DNA from: Achromobacter insolitus
GTDB lineage: Bacteria > Pseudomonadota > Gammaproteobacteria > Burkholderiales > Burkholderiaceae_B
Assembly (NCBI RefSeq): GCF_002209555.1
Contig: NZ_NJIF01000003.1
Span: 434,001 to 498,000, forward strand
Direction of reading: 5' to 3'
DNA length: 64,000 bases
Shown here: piece by piece, positions 7,912 through 16,770 of the stretch
Layout of the letters: each line of letters starts with the position of its first letter
How positions within the stretch are numbered: the stretch's first letter is position 1
Made by a program: the position numbers and the translations under genes
Notes under the pieces: generated by a model
What the model saw: only the letters and a program-made list of their open reading frames with translations
Databases searched by the model: none
What the model was told of the DNA's origin: nothing

Positions 7912-8361
7912 TCAGCCCCCTTGCGCCTGCGCGCCATGCCGCAACAGCACCGCGCGCAAGGAGGCGGGAACCGCCGTGCCGACGCGCGCATCCAGCCGCA
8001 CGCAGATGGGAGAAAACACCGCCGAGAAAACCGGACTGCCGTCGGGACGGCTGGCGCGCACCTGGATGTCGAAGGAACGCGTGCGTAGCGCCCCCACGCT
8101 GCATGCGATGTGGACGACATCGCCGGGCCAGAGCGTGCCGGTGAAATCAAACGACATGCCCCGGCACGGCGTGCCTACGCCGTGCGCTTCGCCCAGCCGC
8201 CTCCCCTCGCCCAGATGCTCGGTATAGAGCCCCACCGCGCCCAGCAGATAGTCCGTGAAGCGCCCCGTGTAGACCACGCCGGCGGGGTCGCAATCCCCCC
8301 ACCGCACCTCCCGGCGGACCACGAACGGTTCCGTGCTCAAGATCATCTCGGTTGCTTTCAT
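7912..8361 (-). CDS. 4-hydroxybenzoyl-CoA-type hotdog thioesterase
   Basis: 149 residues. The motif WGDCDPAGVVYTGRF near residue 21 matches the 4-hydroxybenzoyl-CoA thioesterase active site, with D25 at the position of the catalytic Asp. The middle holds SFDFTGTLWPGDVVHIACSV of the hotdog helix and sheet. It would release a hydroxylated aromatic acid from its CoA ester. Its ATG overlaps the stop of the flavin monooxygenase gene (ATGA), and it is the last gene of the coupled operon. Its presence implies that the pathway returns to the free acid after ring hydroxylation. Confidence 0.85.
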   Translation of the reverse strand: MKATEMILSTEPFVVRREVRWGDCDPAGVVYTGRFTDYLLGAVGLYTEHLGEGRRLGEAHGVGTPCRGMSFDFTGTLWPGDVVHIACSVGALRTRSFDIQVRASRPDGSPVFSAVFSPICVRLDARVGTAVPASLRAVLLRHGAQAQGG

Positions 8362-9515
8362 GGCTGCCCCTCGCACTCGGCCGGAATCAGCCCCGCTGCC
8401 TCGAAGTCCCGCACCAGAGCCGGGTACTGCTCGCGCAGGCGGCCGACATCGACCCGGCCGGTCCTCGTCATGAAACGGAATACGAATTCGTGGGGGCCAT
8501 ATTGGTCCATCCAGTCCCGGATGCGCTCGTACCAGTTGAAGGAAGCCTCCGAAGCGCCGATCAGCTTCTGCTTCTGGGGCTGCCGCCTGCGGCGATAGTC
8601 GTCCAGCGCTTGGGGGATGTTGTCCGGCGAGGCATTCAATGCATCGGCCAGGGCGATAGCGTCCTCCATGGCGATACGCGTGCCCGATCCGATGGAAAAA
8701 TGCGCGCTGCTGAGCGCATCGCCGATCAGCACGCGGTTGCCGACATGCCAGTTGCGCGCGCGTATGACCGGAAACTGCCGCCAGTTGGAGTGGTTGGAGA
8801 CCAAGGCCTGCCCGTCCAGCTCCGGCGCGAACACCTGTTCGAACAGGTGCTGCCGTTCGTCGGCGCTCATTTGCTCCATGCCCAGGTCCTGCCAACTGCG
8901 ATGGTCGCACTCCGCGACAAAGGTGCTCATGGAAGCCGAGTACGGATAGTAGTGCGCAACGAAGTAGCCGGCGCCGTGCTTGCGGAACACCAGGCTCGGA
9001 TGCGGAAAGGCTTTCTCGACGCCGTACCAGGCGAAATGATTCGTGAGGCTATGCCGTTGCACGTCGAACGCGACTTCATCGTTGTCGCGCAATCGCGAGT
9101 TGATGCCGTCCGCGCCGACGACGACATCCGCGTCCAGGGCCAGGAAATCCTCGATGCGCTGCTCATAGCGCACGTCCACGCCCAGGCGCCTGGCATGAAC
9201 ACCCAGGATGCGCAGCAATTCGATGCGCGGTATTGCGCCCCCGCTGCCCGGACGCTGCACCGTGATCGGCGTCTCGTTCGAGACAATGACCTGCCGGTCG
9301 CTGAAGCGCATGGCGCCGGTCAGCGCATCGAACACCTCCGGCGAGGCGTCGCGCAGCCGATCCAGCCCCTTGTCGGCCATGACCACGCCGAAGCCGAACG
9401 TGGCATCAGCCCGATTCTGTTCATATACGGTGACCTCCGCCGCGGGCTGGCGCTGCTTGAGCAGGATGGCGAGGAACAGGCCAGAGGGCCCGCCTCCGAT
9501 AATGGCGGCTTTCAT
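8358..9515 (-). CDS. FAD-dependent monooxygenase, salicylyl-CoA 5-hydroxylase-like
   Basis: 385 residues, starting MKAAIIGGGPSGLFLAILL (the GxGxxG dinucleotide site). FGFGVVMADKGLDRLRDASPE closely resembles salicylyl-CoA 5-hydroxylase and 2-aminobenzoyl-CoA monooxygenase N-terminal domains. DADVVVGADGINSRLR is the DG motif and NRVLIGDALSSAHFSIGSGTRIAMEDAIALADAL the GD flavin motif. It would hydroxylate the ring of an aromatic CoA thioester. Both its start and its stop overlap neighbouring genes as ATGA. A polyketide or ubiquinone-type hydroxylase is less likely given the CoA ligase and thioesterase partners. Confidence 0.8.
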   Translation of the reverse strand: MKAAIIGGGPSGLFLAILLKQRQPAAEVTVYEQNRADATFGFGVVMADKGLDRLRDASPEVFDALTGAMRFSDRQVIVSNETPITVQRPGSGGAIPRIELLRILGVHARRLGVDVRYEQRIEDFLALDADVVVGADGINSRLRDNDEVAFDVQRHSLTNHFAWYGVEKAFPHPSLVFRKHGAGYFVAHYYPYSASMSTFVAECDHRSWQDLGMEQMSADERQHLFEQVFAPELDGQALVSNHSNWRQFPVIRARNWHVGNRVLIGDALSSAHFSIGSGTRIAMEDAIALADALNASPDNIPQALDDYRRRRQPQKQKLIGASEASFNWYERIRDWMDQYGPHEFVFRFMTRTGRVDVGRLREQYPALVRDFEAAGLIPAECEGQP

Positions 9516-10366
9516 GCTTGCTCCAGCGGCTCGATGGCCAGGACATCCATGTCGAACTGCGCGATCCGGCCGTTCAGCCCCCCTGTCAGCGCCCCGTACC
9601 AGACGGCCGGCTTGAAGCCCAGTTCCTTGCGCTGAAAGCGCAGTCCCGGGTTCCCCACGATGCGTACGTAACCGTTGCCCGCGGCCTGGGTCGCGTATCC
9701 CGAGGTGGCGGTGGCGGCGTCCAGCAAGGCTTTGAACTCTGGCACGTCCAGCACGTAGATGGCCGCTTTGTCCCGTACTTGCCCGCCCAGGGCGGCGCCC
9801 TTCGCCTGCCATACCGGCTCGATGCCATGAAATCCTTCCTCTTCCAGCGCCATCGCCGCTTCAAGGGTGTTCTGCGCGTCCTGTCCGTCTTCCGCGCTGA
9901 AGGGCCGCACCTGCCAGGTGATTTCGATGGGATAGCCGTTGGGATCATTGAAGTAGATGGACTCGATCACCTCATGGCGGATCTGATAGCGCAATGGAAT
10001 TCCCACCGCCTCCACCCGGGCGCGCCACTGCAGCAATTCGGCCTCGCTGTCGACGCGCCAGGCGGTGTGCGTGGCGCGGTCCTGGTAATGGTCGGTCGGC
10101 ACCAGGCGGTCCGGTCGCTGCGTGCCGATGTAGTAGAAGAAGGCGATGGTGCTGCCGTTGCCGCTATCGAAAAAGAAGTGCAGAAAATCCGGATGGTTCT
10201 GGGGCCCCCAACCCTTAGCGGAAATCGCGTGCACCAGCGGCAGGCCCAGCAGATCGCGATAGAAACGCACGGTTTCCGACAATTTCCAGGTCGGCCTGGC
10301 GGTGTGGTGCACGCCATGCAGCCGTACGGACGGCGGGGCAGAAACTTCAGGCAGGGAAGGATTCAT
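9512..10366 (-). CDS. VOC-superfamily protein (glyoxalase/extradiol dioxygenase fold)
   Basis: 284 residues. The first VOC module starts LHGVHHTARPTWKLSETVRFYRDLLGLPLVH, continues with a second metal-type His in ATHTAWRV and ends with YFNDPNGYPIEITW, whose Glu is the third metal ligand. A degenerate C-terminal half follows. It could be a ring-cleaving dioxygenase, an isomerase or a lyase acting on the pathway intermediate. I cannot choose. It is coupled by ATGA overlaps to the CoA ligase before it and the monooxygenase after it. Confidence 0.75.
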   Translation of the reverse strand: MNPSLPEVSAPPSVRLHGVHHTARPTWKLSETVRFYRDLLGLPLVHAISAKGWGPQNHPDFLHFFFDSGNGSTIAFFYYIGTQRPDRLVPTDHYQDRATHTAWRVDSEAELLQWRARVEAVGIPLRYQIRHEVIESIYFNDPNGYPIEITWQVRPFSAEDGQDAQNTLEAAMALEEEGFHGIEPVWQAKGAALGGQVRDKAAIYVLDVPEFKALLDAATATSGYATQAAGNGYVRIVGNPGLRFQRKELGFKPAVWYGALTGGLNGRIAQFDMDVLAIEPLEQA

Positions 10367-12066
10367 TTGGCTGGGTCTCCATGCAGGTGCTGGCCGCGTT
10401 CGGCCTCTAACGTTGCCGCGATCGCGCTGCGCAGCGCCTTTTTGCTCAGCTTTCCGGATGCGGAAAGGGGGAATTCGTCCACGACTTCAAGGCGTTCCGG
10501 CCACTTGAACTTGGCCAGCCCGACCTCCTGCAGATAGCTGCAGACCATGGGCAGCGTCAGCGTTGCGCCCGGCGCGCGGGGAATGACGAAGGCGCACACG
10601 CGCTCCCCGTACATGGGATCCGGCATGCCCACCACGGCCGAGGTCAGGATGGCCGGGTGCCCGTTGAGCACGTTTTCCACTTCCTCGGCATTGATCTTTT
10701 CGCCCCCGCGGTCCACCACGTCCTTAATGCGCCCGCAGAAGTAGTAGTAGCGCTGGCCGTCGTGCACTTCGCAGCGCATCAGGTCGCCGGACCGGTAGAA
10801 GCCGTCGGGCGTGAAGCGGCCTGCGTCCTCGGCTTCCGACTTGTAGTAGCCGCGTATGGTGTACGCCCCCCGGAAGAGCGCTTCGCCGGTTTCTCCATCG
10901 GGCACCTCGGCATCGGTGCCCGGCGTCACGATCCTGACCTCGTCATAGGCGGAAACGGGCCTGCCGACCGAGCTTTCAAGCACGCTTGCGCTGTCGCCTT
11001 CCTTGGCGAACATGATCACGCCTTCGGTCATGCCGAAAATATGAAAGGCCGGCGATCCGGTAGTCCGGGCCAAACCCGCCGCATTGCGCGGAGTGATGAA
11101 GCGGCGGCGCGCTTTTTCGCTGTCGCCCGCACGGTTCAGCTCCGGCAGGATGCGCGTCAGGATCGGGCCGGCCACGCCGAACCACGTTGGACGATACGTC
11201 CGCACCAGGCCCTGCAAAGTGGCTTCGTCCAGACTGCGGCACACGGTGACTTGCGCGCCGCTCAGGAGGAACGGCCCAAAAAAGCACCCCATGTTCAGGT
11301 TGTGCATGTAGGGCGTGGGGAAGAACAGCACGTCCTCGCAGGTGTAGCGGTTCCAGGCCGCCACGGCCCGCATGTTGTAGAGGTATTCCGATTGAAAGCG
11401 CGGAATGATCTTCGGCACGCCGGTCGTCCCGCCCGAAAGCTGGAACACGGCGACCTGAAAGGGATGCATCTCGACTTGGGTAAGGCGGGCGCGGGCGGCG
11501 GCCAGCGGCGTGGCCGCTATCAGGCCGTCTAGGGTGACGGCGCCTTCCCTGGCCTGTCCGCGCGCCTGCAGCACGTACTCCAGCGTGGGCACGTATTGCC
11601 GCATATCTTGCGCAAAAGCCACGTCGTCGAACTTCGGGTCGTCACCCTGGACCACGTGCAGCCGCGCTTGCGCCAGGTTCCCCAGGTATTCGATCTCCAG
11701 CCTGCGAAACGCCTGCAGGGAGCAGATGGGAATGATCCCCGCCTTCAGGCAGGCACAGAACGCCACCAGCAGTTCGTGGCTGTTGCCGCACTGGAATATC
11801 GCCCGGTCCAGCGGACGCAGCCCCAGCTCCAGCAACGCCGCGCCCAACCTGTCGCTGCGTTCATCCAGCTCTCGGTAGGTGTAGTGGGCGTCCGGTCCTA
11901 CCAGCGCCAGCCGGTCCGCATGAGCGGCGAACGCGTCGCGTAAACCGCCCGCCAGGGTTTCCCCGGTCAGTACGCCCTGCCTCACATAGCCGCGCAGCCG
12001 GTCTTCGTCCGGGTAGCGCACGCCCTGCAGGCGCTCTGCCGGCAAGATGCTTTCCAAACTCGTCAT
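10363..12066 (-). CDS. Aryl-acid AMP/CoA ligase (EntE/SdgA-like)
   Basis: 567 residues, an ANL-superfamily adenylating enzyme. The P-loop-like motif is FQLSGGTTGVPKIIPR. The later motifs are FGMTEGVIMF, YYKSEAEDAGRFTPDGFYRSGDL and GRIKDVVDRGGEKINAEEVEN, and the C-terminal catalytic lysine lies in LSASGKLSKKAL. The N-terminal and RFQSEYLYNMRAVAAWN segments resemble 2,3-dihydroxybenzoate and salicylate AMP ligases. It should activate an aromatic acid, probably a hydroxybenzoate, as the first step of the operon. AGAGGA precedes the ATG, 48 bases after the alpha/beta hydrolase stop. Confidence 0.85.
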   Translation of the reverse strand: MTSLESILPAERLQGVRYPDEDRLRGYVRQGVLTGETLAGGLRDAFAAHADRLALVGPDAHYTYRELDERSDRLGAALLELGLRPLDRAIFQCGNSHELLVAFCACLKAGIIPICSLQAFRRLEIEYLGNLAQARLHVVQGDDPKFDDVAFAQDMRQYVPTLEYVLQARGQAREGAVTLDGLIAATPLAAARARLTQVEMHPFQVAVFQLSGGTTGVPKIIPRFQSEYLYNMRAVAAWNRYTCEDVLFFPTPYMHNLNMGCFFGPFLLSGAQVTVCRSLDEATLQGLVRTYRPTWFGVAGPILTRILPELNRAGDSEKARRRFITPRNAAGLARTTGSPAFHIFGMTEGVIMFAKEGDSASVLESSVGRPVSAYDEVRIVTPGTDAEVPDGETGEALFRGAYTIRGYYKSEAEDAGRFTPDGFYRSGDLMRCEVHDGQRYYYFCGRIKDVVDRGGEKINAEEVENVLNGHPAILTSAVVGMPDPMYGERVCAFVIPRAPGATLTLPMVCSYLQEVGLAKFKWPERLEVVDEFPLSASGKLSKKALRSAIAATLEAERGQHLHGDPAK

Positions 12067-12114
12067 TGATTCATCCTCTTGCGCCCGTAACGGGCGTGTC
12101 CCCTGCCTGCGTAT

Positions 12115-13371
12115 TCAGAAATGCGCGCGCAGCCATTCTTCCAGGTGCGCGGAAGCAATGGTCCTGCCCGCGGGTTCATCCTTGGCCAGCGCCATGCCGT
12201 GATGGTTGCCGCGCACCCGCACGTGTGTCTTGGCCTGGGTGCCGAGCTGGCCGAAGATCGCGGCGATGTCGGCCGGGAACGTGCATTGGTCGCCCGTGTA
12301 CTCGATCAGCAGCGTCGGCTGGCGCACCGCGGGCAGAGTCTGTTCCAACGACGCGTTGGACGACAGGCCCGACCAGGTCGACAGCCAGGACTCCGGAGTC
12401 ACAACCCGCGCAAAGCCCACGCTGCCCCAGTTGGACACGAAGGGATCCTTGCCCCAGAGCGACCCGGTCTTGCGGTCCGAGGGATCCAGCGTGACGTCCC
12501 ACGCACGCGGATCGGCGTCCGTGCGCCACACGTTGAAAATCGGCGCGAATGCGGCCTGCTGCCGCTCCAAGGGGTGCTGCGAGCCCGCCTTGACCTTGGC
12601 GCGGGCCTCCTGCTTGCGGGCCAGCAGCGTATGCGCGTGCCGGTCGATCCGCCGGACGCGCTCGGTCTGCGCCGCCCGGTATTTCTCGAGGAACGCGGGG
12701 TCATACCGCGCCTGGCCCGTCTGCGCGTCATAGCCGTTCTCAGCGGAGAACGGATCCAGCGCCGGATCGGAGCGCATCGGATCGCCTTCGTCCAAAACCG
12801 AGGGGTCCAGGCCCGCCATGAGCAGCCTGCCCTGCCCTGGATGCGGCGACAGCAGCACCAGGCCATCCACGATGGGCATATCCAGTTCCGCAAGCCTGGT
12901 GGGCCAGCCTGCCGGCGTCTTGGCGATGCGCGCCTCCGGCGCCAAAAGCGACTGCTGGTTGTAAAGCGCATACAGCCCGGCGCCCCCGGAATTGCCCAGG
13001 AGCACAATGCGCGCATAGTCCAGGTCGCGCAGATGCTTCATGCCCGCGGCCACGTCGAACAGCGCGATCTCATGTTCCAGCCGCAAGTCGTTGCCGATGG
13101 AGCGCGGCCCCTGCACCCAGCAGGCGCACCCCGCGTCCAGCACCGCCGGCACCATGTAGTGCGTGACGGACATTTCGCGCGGGTGCATCAGGGACACCAC
13201 GGTCCGTTCCTTGCCCGTCGCCGTGAACAGGAAGCCCAACGTGCGCTGCCCGTCGGCCGTGGCCAACGCGTAGGGCACGACCTTGTAGGGCCGCCGCATC
13301 AACTCCGCGTCCCAGGACGCGCCCCGCATGCCTGCCGTCACTGCGGCAATGTCCTTCTCCGCCACGAGCAT
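12115..13371 (-). CDS. Alpha/beta hydrolase
   Basis: 418 residues. The nucleophile elbow is LLGNSGGAG with Ser128; the acid is likely in LIEYTGDQCTFPAD and the His in VRGNHHGMAL. It is larger than most esterases because of a lid-like insertion around residues 180-260. As first gene of the aryl-CoA operon it could free the aromatic acid from an ester or amide. The ATG at 13371 directly abuts GGGAG, whereas GTG at 13363-13365 stands six bases from it, so the true start may be GTG13365 (416 residues). Confidence 0.82.
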   Translation of the reverse strand: MLVAEKDIAAVTAGMRGASWDAELMRRPYKVVPYALATADGQRTLGFLFTATGKERTVVSLMHPREMSVTHYMVPAVLDAGCACWVQGPRSIGNDLRLEHEIALFDVAAGMKHLRDLDYARIVLLGNSGGAGLYALYNQQSLLAPEARIAKTPAGWPTRLAELDMPIVDGLVLLSPHPGQGRLLMAGLDPSVLDEGDPMRSDPALDPFSAENGYDAQTGQARYDPAFLEKYRAAQTERVRRIDRHAHTLLARKQEARAKVKAGSQHPLERQQAAFAPIFNVWRTDADPRAWDVTLDPSDRKTGSLWGKDPFVSNWGSVGFARVVTPESWLSTWSGLSSNASLEQTLPAVRQPTLLIEYTGDQCTFPADIAAIFGQLGTQAKTHVRVRGNHHGMALAKDEPAGRTIASAHLEEWLRAHF

Positions 13372-13384
13372 CTCCCAATAATTA

Positions 13385-13424
13385 ACACCCAGGCAAATAA
13401 TTTATGAATTATTTGCCTGGGTGT
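13385..13424. promoter_or_regulatory. Perfect 18-bp inverted-repeat operator over the aryl-CoA operon promoter
   Basis: The arm ACACCCAGGCAAATAATT (13385-13402) is repeated exactly as its reverse complement at 13407-13424 around TATG. On the minus strand a consensus TTGACA (13422-13427) and TAAATT (13399-13404), 17 bases apart, lie within it, so binding would block RNA polymerase. The TetR encoded at 7030-7827 is the obvious candidate. Confidence 0.7.
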
Positions 13425-13518
13425 CAATTAATTATTGATGCCCGACCGGCTTTGGGGGGCGTTACCGGCAAGCGCTCAGTGCGAGCGATTGCCGGACCCG
13501 ATTCCCGCCCCCTGCCCT

Positions 13519-15981
13519 TTAGCGCTGGACCGGACGCAGGTTCAGCGTATCGGCTTTTTCGCTATCCACCTTGGCGCGGCTGAAGGCCATGGGGAAATAT
13601 TCGCCCGTGGCCCAGTCCTTGAGCAGGTTCTTGTAGTACGGACTGCGCGGATCGGCGGACTGCCCGGGCACGTTCTGCACGCGCGAGTTGTCCCAGTCGG
13701 CCACGTCGATCACCTGCCGGTACGACGAACCGCTGATCTGGCGGAAGTCGCTGGCCCGGAATGTGGCGCGGTGCACGGTGTCGTTGTCTCCGCTGACCGG
13801 ATAGCGCGGCGTGCCGTAGGCCTTGGCGGTGGCTTCGGGCAGCAGGCTGGCCAGACTGTGCTCGAACTGGATGTGGTGCAGCTTGCCCCACTGCCATTGC
13901 GAAGCGTCCGGTCCCAGCTTGGCGCGCAGCTTCTGCATGCCATCGTTCAGGGCCTGGAGCAACAAGGCGTCGCGGCCCTGCTGCGGCTGCGGGCCGAAGG
14001 CGCTGTCCGGGTTCGCCAGCTTCTCCAGCGTCTTGGCCGTCGACAGGTTGCCAAAAGCCGCTCGGCCGTTGGCTGGCACGTAGAGTTCAGACACCCGCTT
14101 GACCACTTCGGGCAGCCAGAACTCATAGACCGTGGCCGCGCGCGACTCCGTTTCGACGCGCGCGTCCCAGTCCTTCAACAGGCTCAGCGCCTGCGACGTT
14201 CCGGGGTCGGCCGAGTTGAGCGACTTCGCGTAGCCGGTCAGCGTGCGCGCAGGGATGGACAAGTTGTCGTACTGCAGGGCCTGCGAGCTCTGCACCGTCT
14301 GGCCCTTGCTGTCGGCAAGCACCTCTCGAATGCGCTGCACGCGATAAGGCTCGGCCCAGGTGCGGGCGGACATTTCCTTGTAGCGGTAATCGGCCGGCAG
14401 GTTGTATTCGTTGGCGGTGGCCACATAGCCCTCGGGAGGGTTGTAGGCCCGAGGCAAGGCGTTGCCCGGCAGGAAACCACGCCATTCGAAGTCGCCATTG
14501 CCGGGCACGGGCAGCATGCCGGACCAGTCGGCCCGCGGGCGTATCGGCGCGATGCTGCCGCCGAACCAGCCGATGTTGCCATCGACGTCCGCGTAGACCA
14601 TGTTCTCGCTGGGCGTGTAGTGCTTTTCCATGCCGGCGACGAACTCATTCCAGTTCTGCGCCTGGTTCAGTCGCAGGCTGGCCAGATAGGCCGCGGTGCC
14701 CGGAAACTCCAGGTAGGCCGCGCGCAAGGCGTAGGCCTTGTGCCGCACCGGGTCCACGTGGATCACCGGGCCGTGGCGCGTGAACTTCAGTTGACGCACC
14801 GCGGCAGCCTGTCCGCGCACCGGGATCGATTCGTCGACCTGCCGCATCTTTTCCCAGCGGCCCTGGTAGCGGTACTCATCGGGCCTGGCCGGGTTGGTGT
14901 CGTAGACGTACAGGTCTTCCTCGTCGCCGAAGGCAAAGATCGTCAGCCCGAAGGCGATGCGGTCGTTATGCCCCATGGACACGCCGGGCAGCGCCGGTTC
15001 GCCCGCGCCAATCACGTTCCAGCCCGGCGCGTTCAGGTGCACCATGTAGCGCAGCGACGGCATGGTGATGGACCGGTGCGGGTCGCCCGCCAGGATGGGC
15101 TTGCCGGTGGCCGTGTGCTGGCCGCCTATGGTCCAGTTATTGCTTTCGTACCGGGTTGCCATGGGATCGAAGGCGGGATCCAGCGACGCCAGCATGTTGG
15201 CCGACAGATCACGCGCGAGCTGCTCGCGTTCGGCTGCCGCGAGCGGGCTGCGCGGGAAATCCGCCGCCACGAACTTCTGCCCGTTGCGCGCCAGGTTGTA
15301 GTCGGCCAGGACAGTGCTGTCGATCTGGCGCACGTCCAGACCGGCCGGCACCTGCAGGGCCAGGGGTGGCTCGAACGTGCTGAGTCCCTGCACGGCATTC
15401 AGGCCCAGCGCGGCGACCCGCTGCGCCATCCGGACCTCTTCGCTGAGGTTGCGCGTCAGGCCGTAGATGCGGATAAGTGAAGTCTCGGGACTCCAATAGC
15501 CCGGCTCGGTGCCGGTCAGCTTGAACTCGGGCGGCATCTGCTCCGGATTTGCCTTGACCCAGTCGACATAGGCATTGATGCCTGCCGCAAAGGACGTGAG
15601 GATGGCCTTGCCTTGGGGATGGTAGCTGGCGAATTCGGCCTGCATGTCGCCGCGGTAGAGGAAGAGCCGCGCCGCGCGATCCTGCTCGACAAACCGCGGG
15701 CCGAACTGTTCCGCCATCTTGCCCTCGCCCTGCCGGCGCCACAGGTCCAGCTGCCACAAACGGTCGCGCGCGGCGCTGAAGCCTTGCGCGAAGAACAGGT
15801 CATCCTGGTTCTGCGCATAGATATGGGACACCCCATGCCGATCCCGCACGATTTCCACCGGCTGGGACAGCCCTTTCATATCGACGGTTTCTTTCTTGCC
15901 TCCGGGCGACGCGCAGCCTGCCAGCACTGCAACGAGCCCGCTCGCCAAGAATGCCGCGGCCCTGCGTTTGAACGTACGCAT
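13519..15981 (-). CDS. Penicillin-acylase-family Ntn hydrolase, lipoprotein
   Basis: 820 residues. The N terminus is a lipoprotein signal with lipobox LAGC. Penicillin amidases are cut so that the beta chain begins with a catalytic Ser: Ser280 in ESNNWTIGG is that residue, followed by GKPILAGDPHR. The alpha chain shows VEIVRDRHGVSHIYAQNQDDLFFAQGF and RDRLWQLDLWRRQGEGKMAE. Relatives deacylate beta-lactams, N-acyl-homoserine lactones or other N-acyl compounds, so the substrate is open. Lipid anchoring would place it at the outer or inner membrane. AGGAGGAG precedes the ATG. Confidence 0.88.
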   Translation of the reverse strand: MRTFKRRAAAFLASGLVAVLAGCASPGGKKETVDMKGLSQPVEIVRDRHGVSHIYAQNQDDLFFAQGFSAARDRLWQLDLWRRQGEGKMAEQFGPRFVEQDRAARLFLYRGDMQAEFASYHPQGKAILTSFAAGINAYVDWVKANPEQMPPEFKLTGTEPGYWSPETSLIRIYGLTRNLSEEVRMAQRVAALGLNAVQGLSTFEPPLALQVPAGLDVRQIDSTVLADYNLARNGQKFVAADFPRSPLAAAEREQLARDLSANMLASLDPAFDPMATRYESNNWTIGGQHTATGKPILAGDPHRSITMPSLRYMVHLNAPGWNVIGAGEPALPGVSMGHNDRIAFGLTIFAFGDEEDLYVYDTNPARPDEYRYQGRWEKMRQVDESIPVRGQAAAVRQLKFTRHGPVIHVDPVRHKAYALRAAYLEFPGTAAYLASLRLNQAQNWNEFVAGMEKHYTPSENMVYADVDGNIGWFGGSIAPIRPRADWSGMLPVPGNGDFEWRGFLPGNALPRAYNPPEGYVATANEYNLPADYRYKEMSARTWAEPYRVQRIREVLADSKGQTVQSSQALQYDNLSIPARTLTGYAKSLNSADPGTSQALSLLKDWDARVETESRAATVYEFWLPEVVKRVSELYVPANGRAAFGNLSTAKTLEKLANPDSAFGPQPQQGRDALLLQALNDGMQKLRAKLGPDASQWQWGKLHHIQFEHSLASLLPEATAKAYGTPRYPVSGDNDTVHRATFRASDFRQISGSSYRQVIDVADWDNSRVQNVPGQSADPRSPYYKNLLKDWATGEYFPMAFSRAKVDSEKADTLNLRPVQR

Positions 15982-16353
15982 TGACTCCTCCTCGGGTTTA
16001 TCTGTCTTCTATCTGCCTGCCGGCATCGAGGGGGCCATGCCGCTCGACGCGACAGTCAGGGCGGCAAACGCCCTCGCAATATGTACAGCTAAATCACGGA
16101 GTCGGCGAACGCTGTTTCATTTGATCAGGCTTGCCAGAATCGGTAACGTGTTTACGGGCGCTCCAATATGCCGCCATGCAAAGTGCAGGGCCGCATGGCG
16201 TGGGAACCAACAAGCCCCCCGGCGTGGCCCCTTGCGCAAGCATGCGTTCAAGCCTAAATTGGTCTGGTCGCCGTCGCTCTCACCAAGAGCGCGCTGCGCG
16301 AATGGCGTCATTGGGTTGTTTTTCTATCTTTTGTTCCTCCAAGGAGCGATGCG
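15982..16353. other. 372-bp divergent intergenic region
   Basis: It separates the acylase gene from two small envelope genes. The only element I can support is a moderate plus-strand promoter, TTGCGC (16232-16237), 17 bases, TAAATT (16255-16260), for the gene at 16354. No convincing small ORF is seen. Confidence 0.35.
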
Positions 16354-16761
16354 ATGAAAGTGAAACACCTGTTTGGTCCGGCAGCGCTCGCGCTGTCGTT
16401 GCTGGTCGCCGCGCCGGTGGTGGCCGCGCCGTCAGATCCGGCGCCCATCATCACCGGCAAGCAATGGACTGAGTCCGACGCAAGCCTGAAAAAGGCCTAC
16501 CTGCTTGGCATGGCGAACCTCATCCAGGTAGAGCAAGCCTATCAGCAACGCCGCGCCCCGGCGGACAACCAGACGCTGATCCCCCGCTTCGCCAAGGGCC
16601 TGCAAAGCCATACGCTCGACTCCGTGCGCGAAAGCCTGGATAGCTGGTATGCAGCCAACCCGACCAGGATGGACCGCCCCGTGGTTGAAACGCTCTGGTT
16701 CGAAATCGTCGCGCCAGCCGCTCCCGCTACTCCCGCCGCTCCCGCCAAGCGCGCCCGCTAG
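16354..16761 (+). CDS. Exported hypothetical protein
   Basis: 135 residues. A clear signal peptide (KHLFGPAALALSLLVAAPVVAA) is followed by a small acidic/polar domain and a low-complexity Ala/Pro tail (PAAPATPAAPAKR). The segment ITGKQWTESDASLKKAYLLGMANLIQVEQAYQ looks helical. AAGGAG lies seven bases before the ATG. I do not recognise a named family. It is 9 bases from the glycine-zipper lipoprotein gene, so the two are probably co-transcribed envelope proteins. Confidence 0.75.
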   Translation: MKVKHLFGPAALALSLLVAAPVVAAPSDPAPIITGKQWTESDASLKKAYLLGMANLIQVEQAYQQRRAPADNQTLIPRFAKGLQSHTLDSVRESLDSWYAANPTRMDRPVVETLWFEIVAPAAPATPAAPAKRAR

Positions 16762-16770
16762 GAGACCGCC

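Noticed and set aside
13435..15480. 681-codon plus-strand frame opposite the acylase gene
   Set aside because: Long but low-complexity and with no domain; the opposite strand encodes a complete penicillin-acylase homologue with signal peptide and catalytic Ser.
16117..16311. 64-codon minus-strand frame in the 15982-16353 gap
   Set aside because: No ribosome site, no signal peptide and no recognisable motif.
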